DNA of 64,000 nt from Bacteroides intestinalis (GCF_902364365.1 NZ_CABJDN010000009.1:261182-325181), one strand, 5' to 3'. Shown: positions 1 to 8,579, counted from the first letter of the stretch. A program made the numbers and translations. Notes: a model not told the origin generated them from the sequence alone.

Positions 1-27
1 GACCTCGAACCAAACAAACTTTTGAAA

Positions 28-1008
28 ATGAAAAAAAACTCAATACATATCCTGATAGTTACCTCAGTTGCTCTATGCACCGGTGCCACACTTCCATTTC
101 TGTTTGGACACAGCACGATAGACCCTGAACAGCAATCCGTTAAATCCGAAGTTCCTTATTGTGTCACCTCCCCTTCCGTACCGGATAAAATCACCTTTGC
201 CGGACAGGAAATTGATCTGACACGCTACGATCATCGTGAGCGTATGGACCGCGAACAAATGTCGTTCACCTATATGCACTCCACCACCATGCTCACCATC
301 AAGCGTGCGAATCGCTTCTTTCCCATCATAGAACCCATATTGAAGGAAAACGGTGTACCCGATGATTTCAAATACCTCGCCGTAATAGAGAGCAACCTCA
401 ATACCCTTGCCCGTAGTCCGGCAGGAGCAGCCGGAATGTGGCAGTTCATGCAAACTACCGGACGCGAATTCGGTCTTGAAGTAAACCCCAATATCGACGA
501 ACGTTATCACGTGGAGAAAGCCACCCGTGCCGCGTGCAAGTATCTGAAAGATGCCTACCAAAGATATGGTAACTGGCTTTGCGTAGCCGCTGCTTACAAT
601 GGTGGACAAGGCCGCATCTCCTCTGAACTGAAAAAACAGCTCGTAGATCAAGCCGTAGATCTTTGGCTTGTAGAAGAAACTTCCCGTTACATGTTCCGCC
701 TGCTTGCTGCCAAAGCTATCATCAGTAATCCGCAGCGCTATGGCTTTTTGCTGAAACGGGAACATCTTTACCCGGCCATCCCCTATACAGAGGTCAATGT
801 AACAACGAGTATCGACAATCTGGCACAATTTGCCAAGAGTAAAGGCATTACCTACGCCCAACTGAAGGATGCCAACCCATGGCTGCGCGATAGTTCGTTA
901 CAAAACAAAAGCGGACGTACATACGTTCTTAAAATACCGACACAGGCGGGAATGCACTATGATCCGAAGAAGACGGTGCCGCATAATAGGGCATGGGTTA
1001 TAAATTAA
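28..1008 (+). CDS. Membrane-anchored lytic transglycosylase (SLT family, MltD-like)
   Basis: This enzyme cleaves the MurNAc-GlcNAc bond of peptidoglycan in the periplasm. The ATG at 28 is preferred to the in-frame TTG at 22. A hydrophobic N-terminus (residues about 5-25) serves as signal or anchor. The SLT domain (about 95-235) has the catalytic Glu near residue 121 in the motif AVIESNLN, followed by SPAGAAGMWQFM and AAYNGG, both family signatures. The C-terminal 50 residues resemble a single LysM-like repeat. A length of 326 aa is normal for a short MltD-type enzyme. It is a housekeeping gene on the chromosomal side and is followed by a palindromic repeat element that may act as terminator. 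Family assignment is firm; the exact orthologue is not. Confidence 0.9.
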   Translation: MKKNSIHILIVTSVALCTGATLPFLFGHSTIDPEQQSVKSEVPYCVTSPSVPDKITFAGQEIDLTRYDHRERMDREQMSFTYMHSTTMLTIKRANRFFPIIEPILKENGVPDDFKYLAVIESNLNTLARSPAGAAGMWQFMQTTGREFGLEVNPNIDERYHVEKATRAACKYLKDAYQRYGNWLCVAAAYNGGQGRISSELKKQLVDQAVDLWLVEETSRYMFRLLAAKAIISNPQRYGFLLKREHLYPAIPYTEVNVTTSIDNLAQFAKSKGITYAQLKDANPWLRDSSLQNKSGRTYVLKIPTQAGMHYDPKKTVPHNRAWVIN

Positions 1009-1011
1009 GTA

Positions 1012-1176
1012 CTTTTCTTTTGTCTTGAGACAAAAGAAAAGATACCAAAAGAAAAACTCAAGGCTGCACTTCCGGGGCTACTCCGACACTGCCATTGCCG
1101 GAGTAGCTTCGGAGACGTAGCCGGTGCCTCTTTCTTTTTGGTATCTTTTTCTTTCGGGGCAAGCCGAAAGAAAAAG
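1012..1176. repeat. Composite palindromic intergenic element (three nested hairpins)
   Basis: Three perfect hairpins lie in 165 bp: arms 1012-1025/1028-1041 (14 bp, 2-nt loop), 1077-1085/1099-1107 (9 bp) and 1145-1157/1164-1176 (13 bp). The segments 1041-1056 and 1131-1145 are also nearly inverted copies of each other, so the whole element can fold into one large cruciform. The first hairpin may terminate the transglycosylase transcript. This architecture suggests a dispersed genomic repeat, but copy number cannot be judged from one window. Confidence 0.7.
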
Positions 1177-1208
1177 TACAGTAACTTAAAACACAGAAAG
1201 GAGCCAAT

Positions 1209-1877
1209 ATGACATTAGATTTCGATTTCGTACTCAGACTATTAGTAGCCGGCATCTTAGGTGCCATCATCGGCCTGGACAGGGAATACCGTGCCAAAGA
1301 AGCAGGATACCGTACTCACTTTTTAGTATCGCTGGGCAGTGCCCTCATCATGATTGTTTCCCAATATGGCTTTCAGGACATTATCAAAGAAAACAGCGTC
1401 TCGCTGGACCCGAGCCGTGTAGCAGCCCAGGTAGTCAGCGGTATCGGTTTTATCGGTGCCGGTACCATCATATTACAAAAACAAATTGTCAGAGGACTGA
1501 CTACTGCTGCCGGAATATGGGCTACAGCAGGCATCGGTCTGGCGGTTGGAGCCGGAATGTATGTAATAAGTATAGCTGCTACCCTGCTCACTCTGGCAGG
1601 ATTGGAATTGCTCAGCATCCTTTTTAAAAGTGTAGGGATGAAAAGCTCTATGATAACGTTCTCTACTGGAAATAAGGATATCCTTAAGGAAGTTTCCGAT
1701 CGCTTTAAATCCCGAAATTATATGTTAGTCTCCTACAAAATGGAAAGATTAGGTTCCGGAGATACAGAAAGGTATATAGTGACTATGGTTATCAAATCCA
1801 AGCGGAGTAATGACGAAGGGCACATGCTGTCACTGATGCAGGAATGGCCGGATGTGACAGTAGAACAGATAGAATAA
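1209..1877 (+). CDS. MgtC/SapB family inner-membrane protein
   Basis: This is an MgtC-type membrane protein; the family is linked to magnesium homeostasis and, in pathogens, survival in phagosomes. Four to five hydrophobic helices fill residues 1-145. The family signature is visible as GLDREYRAKEAGYRTH near the start and GIGFIGAGTII in the middle. The C-terminal 75 residues form a soluble ACT-like domain, usual for longer members. The ATG at 1209 follows an A/G-rich AAAGGAGCC stretch. It is monocistronic and converges with the DNA-repair pair to its right. The role in this organism is inferred from the family only. Confidence 0.85.
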   Translation: MTLDFDFVLRLLVAGILGAIIGLDREYRAKEAGYRTHFLVSLGSALIMIVSQYGFQDIIKENSVSLDPSRVAAQVVSGIGFIGAGTIILQKQIVRGLTTAAGIWATAGIGLAVGAGMYVISIAATLLTLAGLELLSILFKSVGMKSSMITFSTGNKDILKEVSDRFKSRNYMLVSYKMERLGSGDTERYIVTMVIKSKRSNDEGHMLSLMQEWPDVTVEQIE

Positions 1878-1882
1878 TCTTA

Positions 1883-2653
1883 TTACTGCTTCTCTGTCAT
1901 GTGTTTCCAGTAACGTACAGGCATATCTTGTTTATGCTTCCGCGGATTCAGCCGTTCTTTGATGCAGATGGCTTTAAAGTATGTCTTCCAGAGTTGCTGA
2001 AAGAGTTTCTCGTCTTTATCCATCAGGCTTTCATCCAGCATACCTGTGACCAGATGTCCCTCGCGTGAACCTTCGTCAAAGGTGACCTGACGTACTTCTT
2101 TCAAATCATAATAGAAGCCATACGCCCGTTTTATGTCGTATATCAGCCAGGGCTGATCGGCAAAACGATCCTTAAAATGATCGATAGCCAGTGGCAGAGC
2201 ATTCTTTTCCGGTTCTACCGCAGCAAAGAAGGTGCCGTCGGCAGCTTTCTGAAAACGGATAAACTGGAGCATACGAAGACGTTCCCAATCCACCCGCTTC
2301 CACATACGCGAGAATTCCAGCACATCCGGATCGGCAAAATTGGTTTCAATGGAACGGGGAGCATCAATCGCCTTACAGATATAGCGGAACAAAAGTATCG
2401 GAGTTTCCTGTTCCTCAGCCAGCCAACATTGGGCGAGGCAAGACAAAGCATCGGAAGAAAGTTTCTTTTGCAAACCACGCCATACCCGCTTTGCCTTTTC
2501 TTCTTCGGTGATTACCGTGAAGACTTCATCATGAAATAAAGGCAATGGCTCTCCTTCCGGAAACAATGCATCAGGAAAAACACGACGAGAATAAGCTTCA
2601 AAAACAGAAGTCAGCAAGCCCTCGAAAGTATTATCAAAAACAAATATATTCAT
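1883..2653 (-). CDS. TIGR03915-type putative DNA repair/metabolism protein
   Basis: This 256-aa protein matches the family always encoded beside a radical-SAM partner (TIGR03915 with TIGR03916). It opens with the typical MNIFVFDNTFEGLL and ends with a basic stretch containing NPRKHKQDMPVRYWKHM. It begins 14 bp after the end of its radical-SAM neighbour on the same strand, so the two form an operon. The proposed role in DNA modification or repair rests on this co-occurrence; no reaction has been assigned from sequence. It converges with the MgtC gene with only 5 bp between the stop codons. Confidence 0.85.
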   Translation of the reverse strand: MNIFVFDNTFEGLLTSVFEAYSRRVFPDALFPEGEPLPLFHDEVFTVITEEEKAKRVWRGLQKKLSSDALSCLAQCWLAEEQETPILLFRYICKAIDAPRSIETNFADPDVLEFSRMWKRVDWERLRMLQFIRFQKAADGTFFAAVEPEKNALPLAIDHFKDRFADQPWLIYDIKRAYGFYYDLKEVRQVTFDEGSREGHLVTGMLDESLMDKDEKLFQQLWKTYFKAICIKERLNPRKHKQDMPVRYWKHMTEKQ

Positions 2654-2667
2654 GGAAAGGAACTCTC

Positions 2668-3933
2668 TTAGTCGTGGAAATCAAGCAACAACTGCCTTTC
2701 GTCCACTTTCTTCTTATTCGGTTTCGTGATCAGCAAGCTGCGTACAGCTTGCGGAGTCATCTCATTCACTGTCTTCATGGGGAGTTCATGGCAGGTAATA
2801 AAGTACTGCGCCTTCTTCATCACCACCCCTATCTTCTTCAACTCATAAAAACCTAACTTGGAAAAACGACGGGATGCCACAATCAATCTTGCAGACTTCA
2901 CTCCGACACCCGGAATACGCAACAGCATCTCATAATCCGCCCGATTGATATCTACCGGAAACTGCTCCGGATGGCGCAAGGCCCACGACAGTTTAGGATC
3001 AATCTCCAGATCCAGGTCAGGATATGCATCATCCACAATTTCTTCCACCTTAAACTGGTAAAAGCGCATGAGCCAATCTGCCTGATATAAGCGGTTTTCA
3101 CGCACCAGCGGTGGTTGCTTCAGGGCCGGCAGACGCGTATCATACGTATTCACGGAGATATAACCGGAATAATAAACACGTCTCATCGTAGGTCCTTTGT
3201 AAAGGGCAGATGAAAGGTAAAGAATATCTTTGTCTGTTTCCGCCGTAGCCCCTACGATCATTTGCGTACTCTGTCCGGCAGGGGCAAAACGTGGTGCATG
3301 GCGGTGTTTCTTCCGTTCCTCCGAACTTTCCAATACGCCCTGCTGAATATAGCGCATCGGTGCATATACACTCTTATGGTCTTTCTCCGGGGCAAGAAGT
3401 TTCAGATTCTCTTCTTTCGGTATTTCTACATTGACGCTGAGGCGGTCGGCATACAGACCTGCTTCGTTCACCAGTTCACGACTGGCACCTGGAATACTTT
3501 TCAAATGGATATAGCCATTGAAACGATGCACTGTGCGCAAGTCCTTTGCCACACGCACCAGGCGTTCCATAGTATAATCCGGACTCCGCACCACACCACT
3601 GCTCAGGAATAATCCTTCTATATAATTGCGGCGATAGAACTCCATCGTCAGATCTACCAACTCGCTGACAGAAAGCGTAGCACGCGGCAAATCATTAGAG
3701 CGACGATTGATGCAATATGCACAGTCATAGATGCAATAGTTCGTCAACATTACTTTCAGTAGTGAAATGCAACGCCCGTCTTCAGCAAAACTATGGCAAA
3801 TGCCCCAGCCGCCGACAGTATTGCCCAGCATACCGGGTTTGTTAGAACGCACGGTACCGCTGGACGAGCATGAGACGTCATATTTTGCCGACTCTGCCAG
3901 TATTTTCAGTTTATTGAGGACGTTTTCATTCAT
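2668..3933 (-). CDS. Putative DNA modification/repair radical SAM protein (TIGR03916 type)
   Basis: This 421-aa protein has the radical-SAM cluster motif CIYDCAYC (Cys67, Cys71, Cys74), which binds a 4Fe-4S cluster and SAM. A further cysteine-containing segment lies at GWGICHSF upstream. Around residues 330-360 there is a helix-hairpin-helix element (RIPGVGVKSARLIVAS), a common non-specific DNA-binding motif. It is first in the two-gene operon with the TIGR03915 partner. The radical-SAM core plus DNA-binding hairpin supports action on DNA; the substrate is unknown. A typical chromosomal gene of Bacteroidales. Confidence 0.9.
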   Translation of the reverse strand: MNENVLNKLKILAESAKYDVSCSSSGTVRSNKPGMLGNTVGGWGICHSFAEDGRCISLLKVMLTNYCIYDCAYCINRRSNDLPRATLSVSELVDLTMEFYRRNYIEGLFLSSGVVRSPDYTMERLVRVAKDLRTVHRFNGYIHLKSIPGASRELVNEAGLYADRLSVNVEIPKEENLKLLAPEKDHKSVYAPMRYIQQGVLESSEERKKHRHAPRFAPAGQSTQMIVGATAETDKDILYLSSALYKGPTMRRVYYSGYISVNTYDTRLPALKQPPLVRENRLYQADWLMRFYQFKVEEIVDDAYPDLDLEIDPKLSWALRHPEQFPVDINRADYEMLLRIPGVGVKSARLIVASRRFSKLGFYELKKIGVVMKKAQYFITCHELPMKTVNEMTPQAVRSLLITKPNKKKVDERQLLLDFHD

Positions 3934-4062
3934 GATCTACCACATATACTTATAATCGGGTCAAATTTAGCAATTCAAAGAGAAGAAAACAAATAATCCT
4001 CTCTCAAACACTTTGCCACTCTCTTTGTGTTACTTTGCAAAGTAATTTATTAAAGTAAAAGA

Positions 4063-5031
4063 ATGAGAAAGAAAAAACAGAATGCAGCATTGCATTCTTA
4101 CATGAATGCAATTATCGGAAAGCTGAAAACTGACGGAAAATATCCTGCTGTACACACCTACACTGCCACGCTGAACTCCCTCACTGCGTGTTCCGAAGAG
4201 CAAAGAAGAGGGATGAGTATCGGAGAAGTTTTCACCGTGGCACGGCTGAAAGAGTATCAAGACTGGCTGCGTGGGCGCAAAGCTGCATGGAACACTGTGT
4301 CCACCTACATGCGCACACTAAAGGCAGTGTACAACAGAGCGGTGAATGACCGGTTGACGGAGATTACCCCCAGCCTGTTCGATGATGTATACACCGGAGT
4401 GGAATCGCAAACCAAACGTGCACTGACGCAACGGCAAGCGCAAACCATACTCGACACGGACATCGAGACACTGCCGCCCGACGTTCAATGCACATACGCC
4501 TGCTTTGCACTGATGATCCTCCTGCGGGGAATGCCGTTCATAGATCTGGCACACCTGCGCAAGCAGGACCTGCGAGGAAATCTCATTGTCTATTGCCGCC
4601 ACAAGACGGGACGGCAGATAGTAGTCAGGATTACACCGAATGCCGGACGGCTACTGGAAAAGTTCCGACAAAAAATCCCAGAGTCCGGGTATCTGTTTCC
4701 TATATTGAACGACAAGACAAAAGACGGTAAGGAACTGCACAAACATTACCTGTGCGCGCTGAGGACTTTCAATCGGAAACTGGCGAAGCTGGCCAAAATA
4801 CTGTTGCCAGAAGGGAAGTTAAGCTCATACACCCCCCGACACACGTGGGCGACCCTGGCATTCCATCGGGGAATAAATATCGGAATTATCAGCAAAGCAT
4901 TGGGGCACTCCTCTATCAAAGTGACAGAAACGTACCTGAAGCCCTTTGAAAACGAGAAAGTAGATGTGGAAAATGAAAAATTGATTGCATTTATACTCAA
5001 GGGGAAGAACGAGGTATTACTTACCAAGTAA
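4063..5031 (+). CDS. Tyrosine site-specific recombinase, likely promoter invertase
   Basis: This 322-aa protein has an N-terminal SAM-like core-binding domain (about 1-110) and a tyrosine recombinase catalytic domain. Candidate active-site residues are Arg in LLRGMPF, Arg-His in YTPRHTWAT, His in LGHSS and the nucleophile Tyr in TETYLKPF. Its stop codon (5029-5031) lies inside the left arm of a 15-bp inverted repeat whose partner is 280 bp downstream. This arrangement is typical of Bacteroides recombinases that flip neighbouring promoters of surface or capsule loci. I infer a local invertase rather than the ICE integrase, but the latter cannot be excluded because the gene lies next to the element. 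Confidence 0.8.
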   Translation: MRKKKQNAALHSYMNAIIGKLKTDGKYPAVHTYTATLNSLTACSEEQRRGMSIGEVFTVARLKEYQDWLRGRKAAWNTVSTYMRTLKAVYNRAVNDRLTEITPSLFDDVYTGVESQTKRALTQRQAQTILDTDIETLPPDVQCTYACFALMILLRGMPFIDLAHLRKQDLRGNLIVYCRHKTGRQIVVRITPNAGRLLEKFRQKIPESGYLFPILNDKTKDGKELHKHYLCALRTFNRKLAKLAKILLPEGKLSSYTPRHTWATLAFHRGINIGIISKALGHSSIKVTETYLKPFENEKVDVENEKLIAFILKGKNEVLLTK

Positions 5032-5330
5032 CGGCGTTTTATCATCAACAAAGATGAACACAAAATCTCATATCTCCAAATAAAAGATATTATTTCTTAC
5101 ACAAAATCATTTATTTCATTCTTTAGGGAATATATCATTAGAAAAAAACATATTATCCCGCTCTCATAGAAGTATACAAATAGAGCAACCTTCCATCTTT
5201 GATACATCAAAAACGGGATACATTGTTATCACCCTTATCTTGGCAATAAACAGTCTTTTTTAGTTAAATTACTTGTTAGAAAAGATTATTCTTATCGCGC
5301 CCGACAAGAAAGTCTGCCGTTACTTGGTAA
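5021..5330. repeat. Candidate invertible segment with 15-bp inverted repeats
   Basis: The sequence TTACCAAGTAACGGC at 5021-5035 recurs as a perfect inverted copy at 5316-5330, enclosing 280 bp of AT-rich, gene-free DNA. The left arm overlaps the recombinase stop codon, and the stop would be preserved after inversion. The enclosed DNA contains a possible promoter. This is the layout of phase-variable promoters in Bacteroides. Confidence 0.7.
5198..5226 (+). promoter_or_regulatory. Possible promoter inside the invertible segment
   Basis: TTTG at 5198-5201 and TACATTGT at 5219-5226 resemble the -33 TTTG and -7 TAnnTTTG boxes, though the spacing of 17 bp is shorter than the usual 19-21. In the present orientation it reads rightward out of the invertible segment. 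It is a modest match. Confidence 0.35.
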
Positions 5331-6128
5331 ATATTCTTAACCATCTTAAAAATATACACTTAAATATTTTATAATCAATATGTTATAAGAAAGGTAATTT
5401 TAATGGAGAAACAAATAAGGAACAAAAATAGGAATTAAAGTGATTTCTCATTTTTCTATTTGCACTCTGTTTCTTTCTTTTCGTTTGTTTGCTTTCAGAG
5501 TGCATTCCGAGCAATTTTATCTGCTCTCATCATTCGAAGAATTTGCTCCTAACTTTAACTAACAAATTATTTGCAGTTCATAAAGAGAATACAAATTATT
5601 ATCTCTTGAAGTTGTATTGCTTGTAGCAAAGATAATCTTTTTTGTACAGGCAGCCAAAAATGCCTGCCTATATTTAGTTTAATTTAGTTTAGCATATATA
5701 AGGCTAACAAACTAAACCAAACTGGATTTTCATGTTACTTTTTGTGATTTTCCCATTCTACCCATACAGCCAAAAGAGAAGATAAGCTCTTGCCTCTTTT
5801 CTCTTTTCGCTGCGATACTCTTTTACTTCATAGCCACCTTTTACACACATCCGTACCGAGCAAACTCCCACATGCTCGCATATCAACTTTCGGTCTGCCC
5901 GATGGGAATTATGTCGCAAAGGTATTTGCCATGTCTTTATTGTATGCAAGGTTGTAACCTGAAGGTTCACTACAAAATCTCCACGCTCCGCTTCGCAGAG
6001 GTAGTATTTTGTAGTGAAACCCTGCATACATAGCCATGCCACCTGTTGAAGCGACATAATTTCAATCAAGCCCGAAAGTAAGTGAAATGCTACAGGAGGG
6101 AAAGTAACAAACTTAAAACTTGGTATTT
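5331..6128. other. Gene-free region with several palindromes; possible element end
   Basis: No convincing gene is seen. Hairpins are present at 5461-5469/5496-5504 (9 bp, perfect) and 5647-5652/5661-5666, followed by direct TTTAGTTTA-type repeats at about 5676-5695. A leftward TATCTTTG box is at 5627-5634. The left end of the mobile element probably lies somewhere here, because chromosomal genes stop and element genes begin, but no attachment core could be identified without the other end. Confidence 0.4.
5942..6030. repeat. Large imperfect inverted repeat with 13-bp perfect core arms
   Basis: TTCACTACAAAAT at 5966-5978 is perfectly inverted at 6006-6018. Outside these arms TGTATGCAAGG (from about 5941) is matched by CCCTGCATACA (to about 6030), so the palindrome spans nearly 90 bp with a 27-nt centre. 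It may be a recombinase-binding or end sequence of the element, or a strong RNA hairpin upstream of the first accessory genes. Confidence 0.6.
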
Positions 6129-6431
6129 ATGGCAAATTATGCAACCAACATTTTCCACGCAAGAACGGAAAATAAAACAGACCTCGACAAAATAGAGGCT
6201 TTCTTGGATGACACTTTCAGCGAATTTACCAATCGATATGGTGATAGTGTAGATGCAGAATTTTCCTCTCGTTGGGTGTATCCAGAAGAAGAAATCAAAA
6301 AATTGGTAGAATCGTTGGAGGACAAAGATAAAGTCTATATCAAGATTCTAACCTATGAATTTGAAGACGAGTACGTGAGCTTTAGAATATTCTCTCAGGG
6401 AGAATGGAAGGTCAAATTAGTAACTGAATGA
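6129..6431 (+). CDS. Small acidic protein, possible YubB/Api92-like relative
   Basis: A 100-aa protein starting MANYATNIFHAR. The opening resembles the MPNYVTNRL start of the Api92/YubB-like protein encoded at 12223, and the body alternates predicted strands and helices with many acidic residues. No catalytic motif is visible. The ATG at 6129 is preferred over an upstream in-frame TTG. It is the first of a run of small same-strand genes at the left of the element. Function unknown; the relationship to the Api92 fold is an inference from the first residues only. Confidence 0.6.
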   Translation: MANYATNIFHARTENKTDLDKIEAFLDDTFSEFTNRYGDSVDAEFSSRWVYPEEEIKKLVESLEDKDKVYIKILTYEFEDEYVSFRIFSQGEWKVKLVTE

Positions 6432-6454
6432 GTAGAAGAAGATAAAGTAAAATT

Positions 6455-6586
6455 ATGGTCTATCCTACACTTTGCTTATTCTATAAGAGACACACGGATG
6501 GAACGATTGTCGGTGATTTCGACAACAAAATCACTGTTCGTTTCATCTGTGGCAAAGAGAGAGTATTAAATACTGTGATGAAGTAA
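6455..6586 (+). CDS. Small protein of 43 aa, unknown
   Basis: A short reading frame starting MVYPTLCLFYKRH, lying 23 bp after one gene and 27 bp before the next on the same strand. It carries the alternating pattern of a small beta-rich domain (DGTIVGDFDNKITVRF). Coding status is supported only by position and reasonable composition. No function is recognised. Confidence 0.4.
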   Translation: MVYPTLCLFYKRHTDGTIVGDFDNKITVRFICGKERVLNTVMK

Positions 6587-6613
6587 TTTTTACAATTTTA
6601 CAACATAGAAACC

Positions 6614-6943
6614 ATGACACAGATAGCAATGAAATTCGTCCAATGGGATGTGCCCGAATTGGAAAAACTGAAAGATAGCAAGGTTTACAAATTACGGGAA
6701 CGTCTTGATAATGGCGACAAGTTGAGTCGGGAAGAAAAGAACTGGCTCACCCGCAATGTGAAAGAGTGCTGCCATTTCAAAAGAGGTATCGCTTTAATGG
6801 GCTACCGTTTTGACTTCTCCGATGTTCTCAAACGGTATTTCGTGAAACAACACGGACATATTGCCGAATATTATGCCATTGACAAAACCGCACTACGTTC
6901 TGTCCTATATGGTCGAATTGAAGATATAATCGAAGTACAATAA
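6614..6943 (+). CDS. Hypothetical protein, 109 aa
   Basis: A lysine/arginine-rich protein with the segment LSREEKNWLTRNVKECCHFKRG, which resembles small accessory proteins carried by Bacteroidales elements; I do not recognise a named domain. It lies 14 bp upstream of the next gene, so the two are probably co-transcribed. An A-rich stretch precedes the ATG and there is no Shine-Dalgarno sequence. The C-terminus (SVLYGRIEDIIEV) is predicted helical. Function unknown. Confidence 0.6.
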   Translation: MTQIAMKFVQWDVPELEKLKDSKVYKLRERLDNGDKLSREEKNWLTRNVKECCHFKRGIALMGYRFDFSDVLKRYFVKQHGHIAEYYAIDKTALRSVLYGRIEDIIEVQ

Positions 6944-6957
6944 AAATCAAAAGAAGC

Positions 6958-7218
6958 ATGAAAGTAACAATTGAACACAGCTTTTGCCCCTATTGTGACG
7001 AGGTAACTGAACTTTATTTCCGAATCATTAACACGATTCTTTTTTCTGGCAATGAGGCGGAATTGCGTGAAAGCATGAGACAGTTGGAGAAAAAAACTCC
7101 ACTTGATGAATATTTCACATACGGTTACGGTGCACGACACCTTTGGGTTTGCCAGCGACGTCCCAGCGACAAAACCAAAATATTCGAGCATCGTATTATG
7201 ATGGTTGAATTTCAATGA
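6958..7218 (+). CDS. Hypothetical protein, 86 aa, with CPYC motif
   Basis: The protein begins MKVTIEHSFCPYCDEVTELYF and has a further cysteine in LWVCQRRPSD. The CPYC pair resembles a small zinc- or redox-type knuckle, but only one CxxC is present, so metal binding is uncertain. It is the last of a small-gene cluster and overlaps the next very short frame by an ATGA stop/start. Function unknown. Confidence 0.55.
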   Translation: MKVTIEHSFCPYCDEVTELYFRIINTILFSGNEAELRESMRQLEKKTPLDEYFTYGYGARHLWVCQRRPSDKTKIFEHRIMMVEFQ

Positions 7219-7370
7219 CACCTTGGACAAATATCATCGACTGGCTGGAATGGAATCACCCATTTCAGCCTTACTTCCATTTTCCTTTTATAACTTTTTC
7301 TTTTGGCTGCGCCACTCCCTTTTGTAGAAACCAGCCATTCGCACAAAGCGAATTGGAAACCACTTTGTGA
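7215..7370 (+). CDS. Very short frame overlapping upstream gene (51 aa), doubtful
   Basis: Its ATG overlaps the preceding stop codon (ATGA), suggesting translational coupling. The start MTPWTNIIDWLEW is Trp-rich, and the remainder runs into DNA that otherwise looks like structured non-coding leader. It may be a real small membrane-active peptide or chance. Confidence 0.25.
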   Translation: MTPWTNIIDWLEWNHPFQPYFHFPFITFSFGCATPFCRNQPFAQSELETTL

Positions 7371-7699
7371 AAAGTCTGGTTCTTCCTGCCGTTTTTCCTT
7401 CCAGTTCCATTTTTTTCGATGCGGATATCACTATCCTCCAAGGATGGGCTACCTACGCTTCTGTCCACTCTTGGCTGACACATTCCTTATGCAGTGGCCT
7501 TTTTTCTGATTGGATGGTATTCTGTTTGTTACAGTCTCAATTCAAGCCAGGCATGTCTCGCTTTGGCTTTGCTATTCTTCACTGACTTTCGGACGGATGT
7601 CTCGCCTTTGTGCCGACATTTGGATTTGCTCTTTTTCCTTATCATTACCGGTTTACTTGTTTCCCATTTTCCATAATCGCTTTTTATCGAAGCAATCAT
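7371..7699. other. Gene-free stretch left of the ssb leader
   Basis: No convincing gene. The left edge overlaps potential hairpin arms at 7342-7348/7363-7369 (CACAAAG/CTTTGTG). It lies downstream of the leftward promoter at 7713-7720, so it could be transcribed as a leftward non-coding RNA. Confidence 0.35.
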
Positions 7700-7914
7700 C
7701 ATTTTTCCTCTGCAAAGATAGTATGCCGACGGGAACGACATGGTTGTCTTGACCAATGGCGTAGCCGCTTCAATCTTCCTTTATCGAGCCTTCGATTTTA
7801 CCTGTGGCTAAAAATAAAGCGTATTGACGCGCTATCCTTGGTGCATCCCTTAAACGACATCTACTTTTTAGGCAGTGTAAAAATTGATTTAATAACTTCT
7901 AAAAGCAATTCAAC
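7700..7914 (+). promoter_or_regulatory. Structured leader upstream of ssb (divergent leader family, member 1)
   Basis: Contains a leftward -7 box TATCTTTG (plus strand 7713-7720). It also has the family core CAATCTTCC at 7771-7779, followed by a palindrome ATCGA/TCGAT (7783-7787/7792-7796) and a T-rich arm. The usual hairpin plus GGGAAA before the start is not recognisable, so this is the most divergent member. Confidence 0.5.
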
Positions 7915-8295
7915 ATGAAAAAGATTGAAAACAATTTCACAGTAACCGGATTCTTAGGTAAAGACGCTGAAATCCGAGAGTTCACCAACAGCAGTGTCGC
8001 ACGTTTCCCATTGGCTGTAAGCCGTCAGGAAAGGAATGCCGAGGAAACCAACCGCATTTCAGCCTTTATGAATATTGAGGCTTGGCGTAAAAACGAGAAT
8101 ACTGGGTCATTCGACCAACTGACCAAAGGTACGATGCTCACCATTGAAGGCTACTTTAAGCCTGAAGAGTGGACCGACAAGGTCGGTGTGAAGCACAATC
8201 GTGTTGTTATGGTGGCTGTCAAGTTTTATCCTCCTATCGAAAAGGAGGATGTTCCTGAAAAGCCGGTAAAGCCCGTGAAAAAAGGCAAAAAATAA
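7915..8295 (+). CDS. ssb: Single-stranded DNA-binding protein (element-borne SSB)
   Basis: A 126-aa SSB. The OB-fold occupies residues 5-108, with NNFTVTGFLGKDAEIREF at the start and the typical INIEAWRK-like segment MNIEAWRKN, then GTMLTIEGYFKPEEW and a final RVVMVAVKFYPP. The tail is short, basic and proline-rich (PEKPVKPVKKGKK) and lacks the acidic DDDIPF tip used by chromosomal SSBs to recruit partners. It would coat single-stranded DNA during conjugative transfer or establishment. It sits alone behind a leader-family element and is followed by a hairpin terminator. Confidence 0.9.
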   Translation: MKKIENNFTVTGFLGKDAEIREFTNSSVARFPLAVSRQERNAEETNRISAFMNIEAWRKNENTGSFDQLTKGTMLTIEGYFKPEEWTDKVGVKHNRVVMVAVKFYPPIEKEDVPEKPVKPVKKGKK

Positions 8296-8311
8296 TTCTT
8301 GCCTTATCATG

Positions 8312-8342
8312 AACAAAGCGATCTTTTGGTCGCTTTTGTTTT
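8312..8342 (+). terminator. Hairpin terminator after ssb
   Basis: AAAGCGA (8315-8321) pairs with TCGCTTT (8330-8336) around a short loop, followed by a T-rich tract (TTTTGTTTTG). Position 17 bp after the ssb stop fits a rho-independent terminator. Confidence 0.6.
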
Positions 8343-8579
8343 GCTCATGACCGGATTAATACGCATCATACTTTTATAAGTGACTGTTGCGATGCCAAGC
8401 TCCAAATGAAATCTTCACCCGGTAATACTGTTATACTTAGCTCCACTTGATGAACAGGCAGATTACGATTTTCAATAGAAAAAAGAAGACTCTCTCAATT
8501 CCATACCTCTGAGCAGCTTTCCAGTCCCTCTTATAACCATATTTCTTCCCAAAAGTGAGGTTACGTCCGCCGTCCATTA
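8343..8579. other. Gene-free interval between ssb terminator and next leader
   Basis: No gene seen. It contains pyrimidine-rich segments including CTCTTATAACC near 8531, one instance of the TTTTATA-type motif that marks the left part of the leader family elsewhere. Confidence 0.35.

Noticed and set aside
5758..6069. Minus-strand 103-aa frame containing QVTTLHTIKTWQIPLRHN.
   Set aside because: It runs through the large palindrome and its composition is explained by the inverted repeats. A short conserved product cannot be excluded, but no start or promoter supports it.
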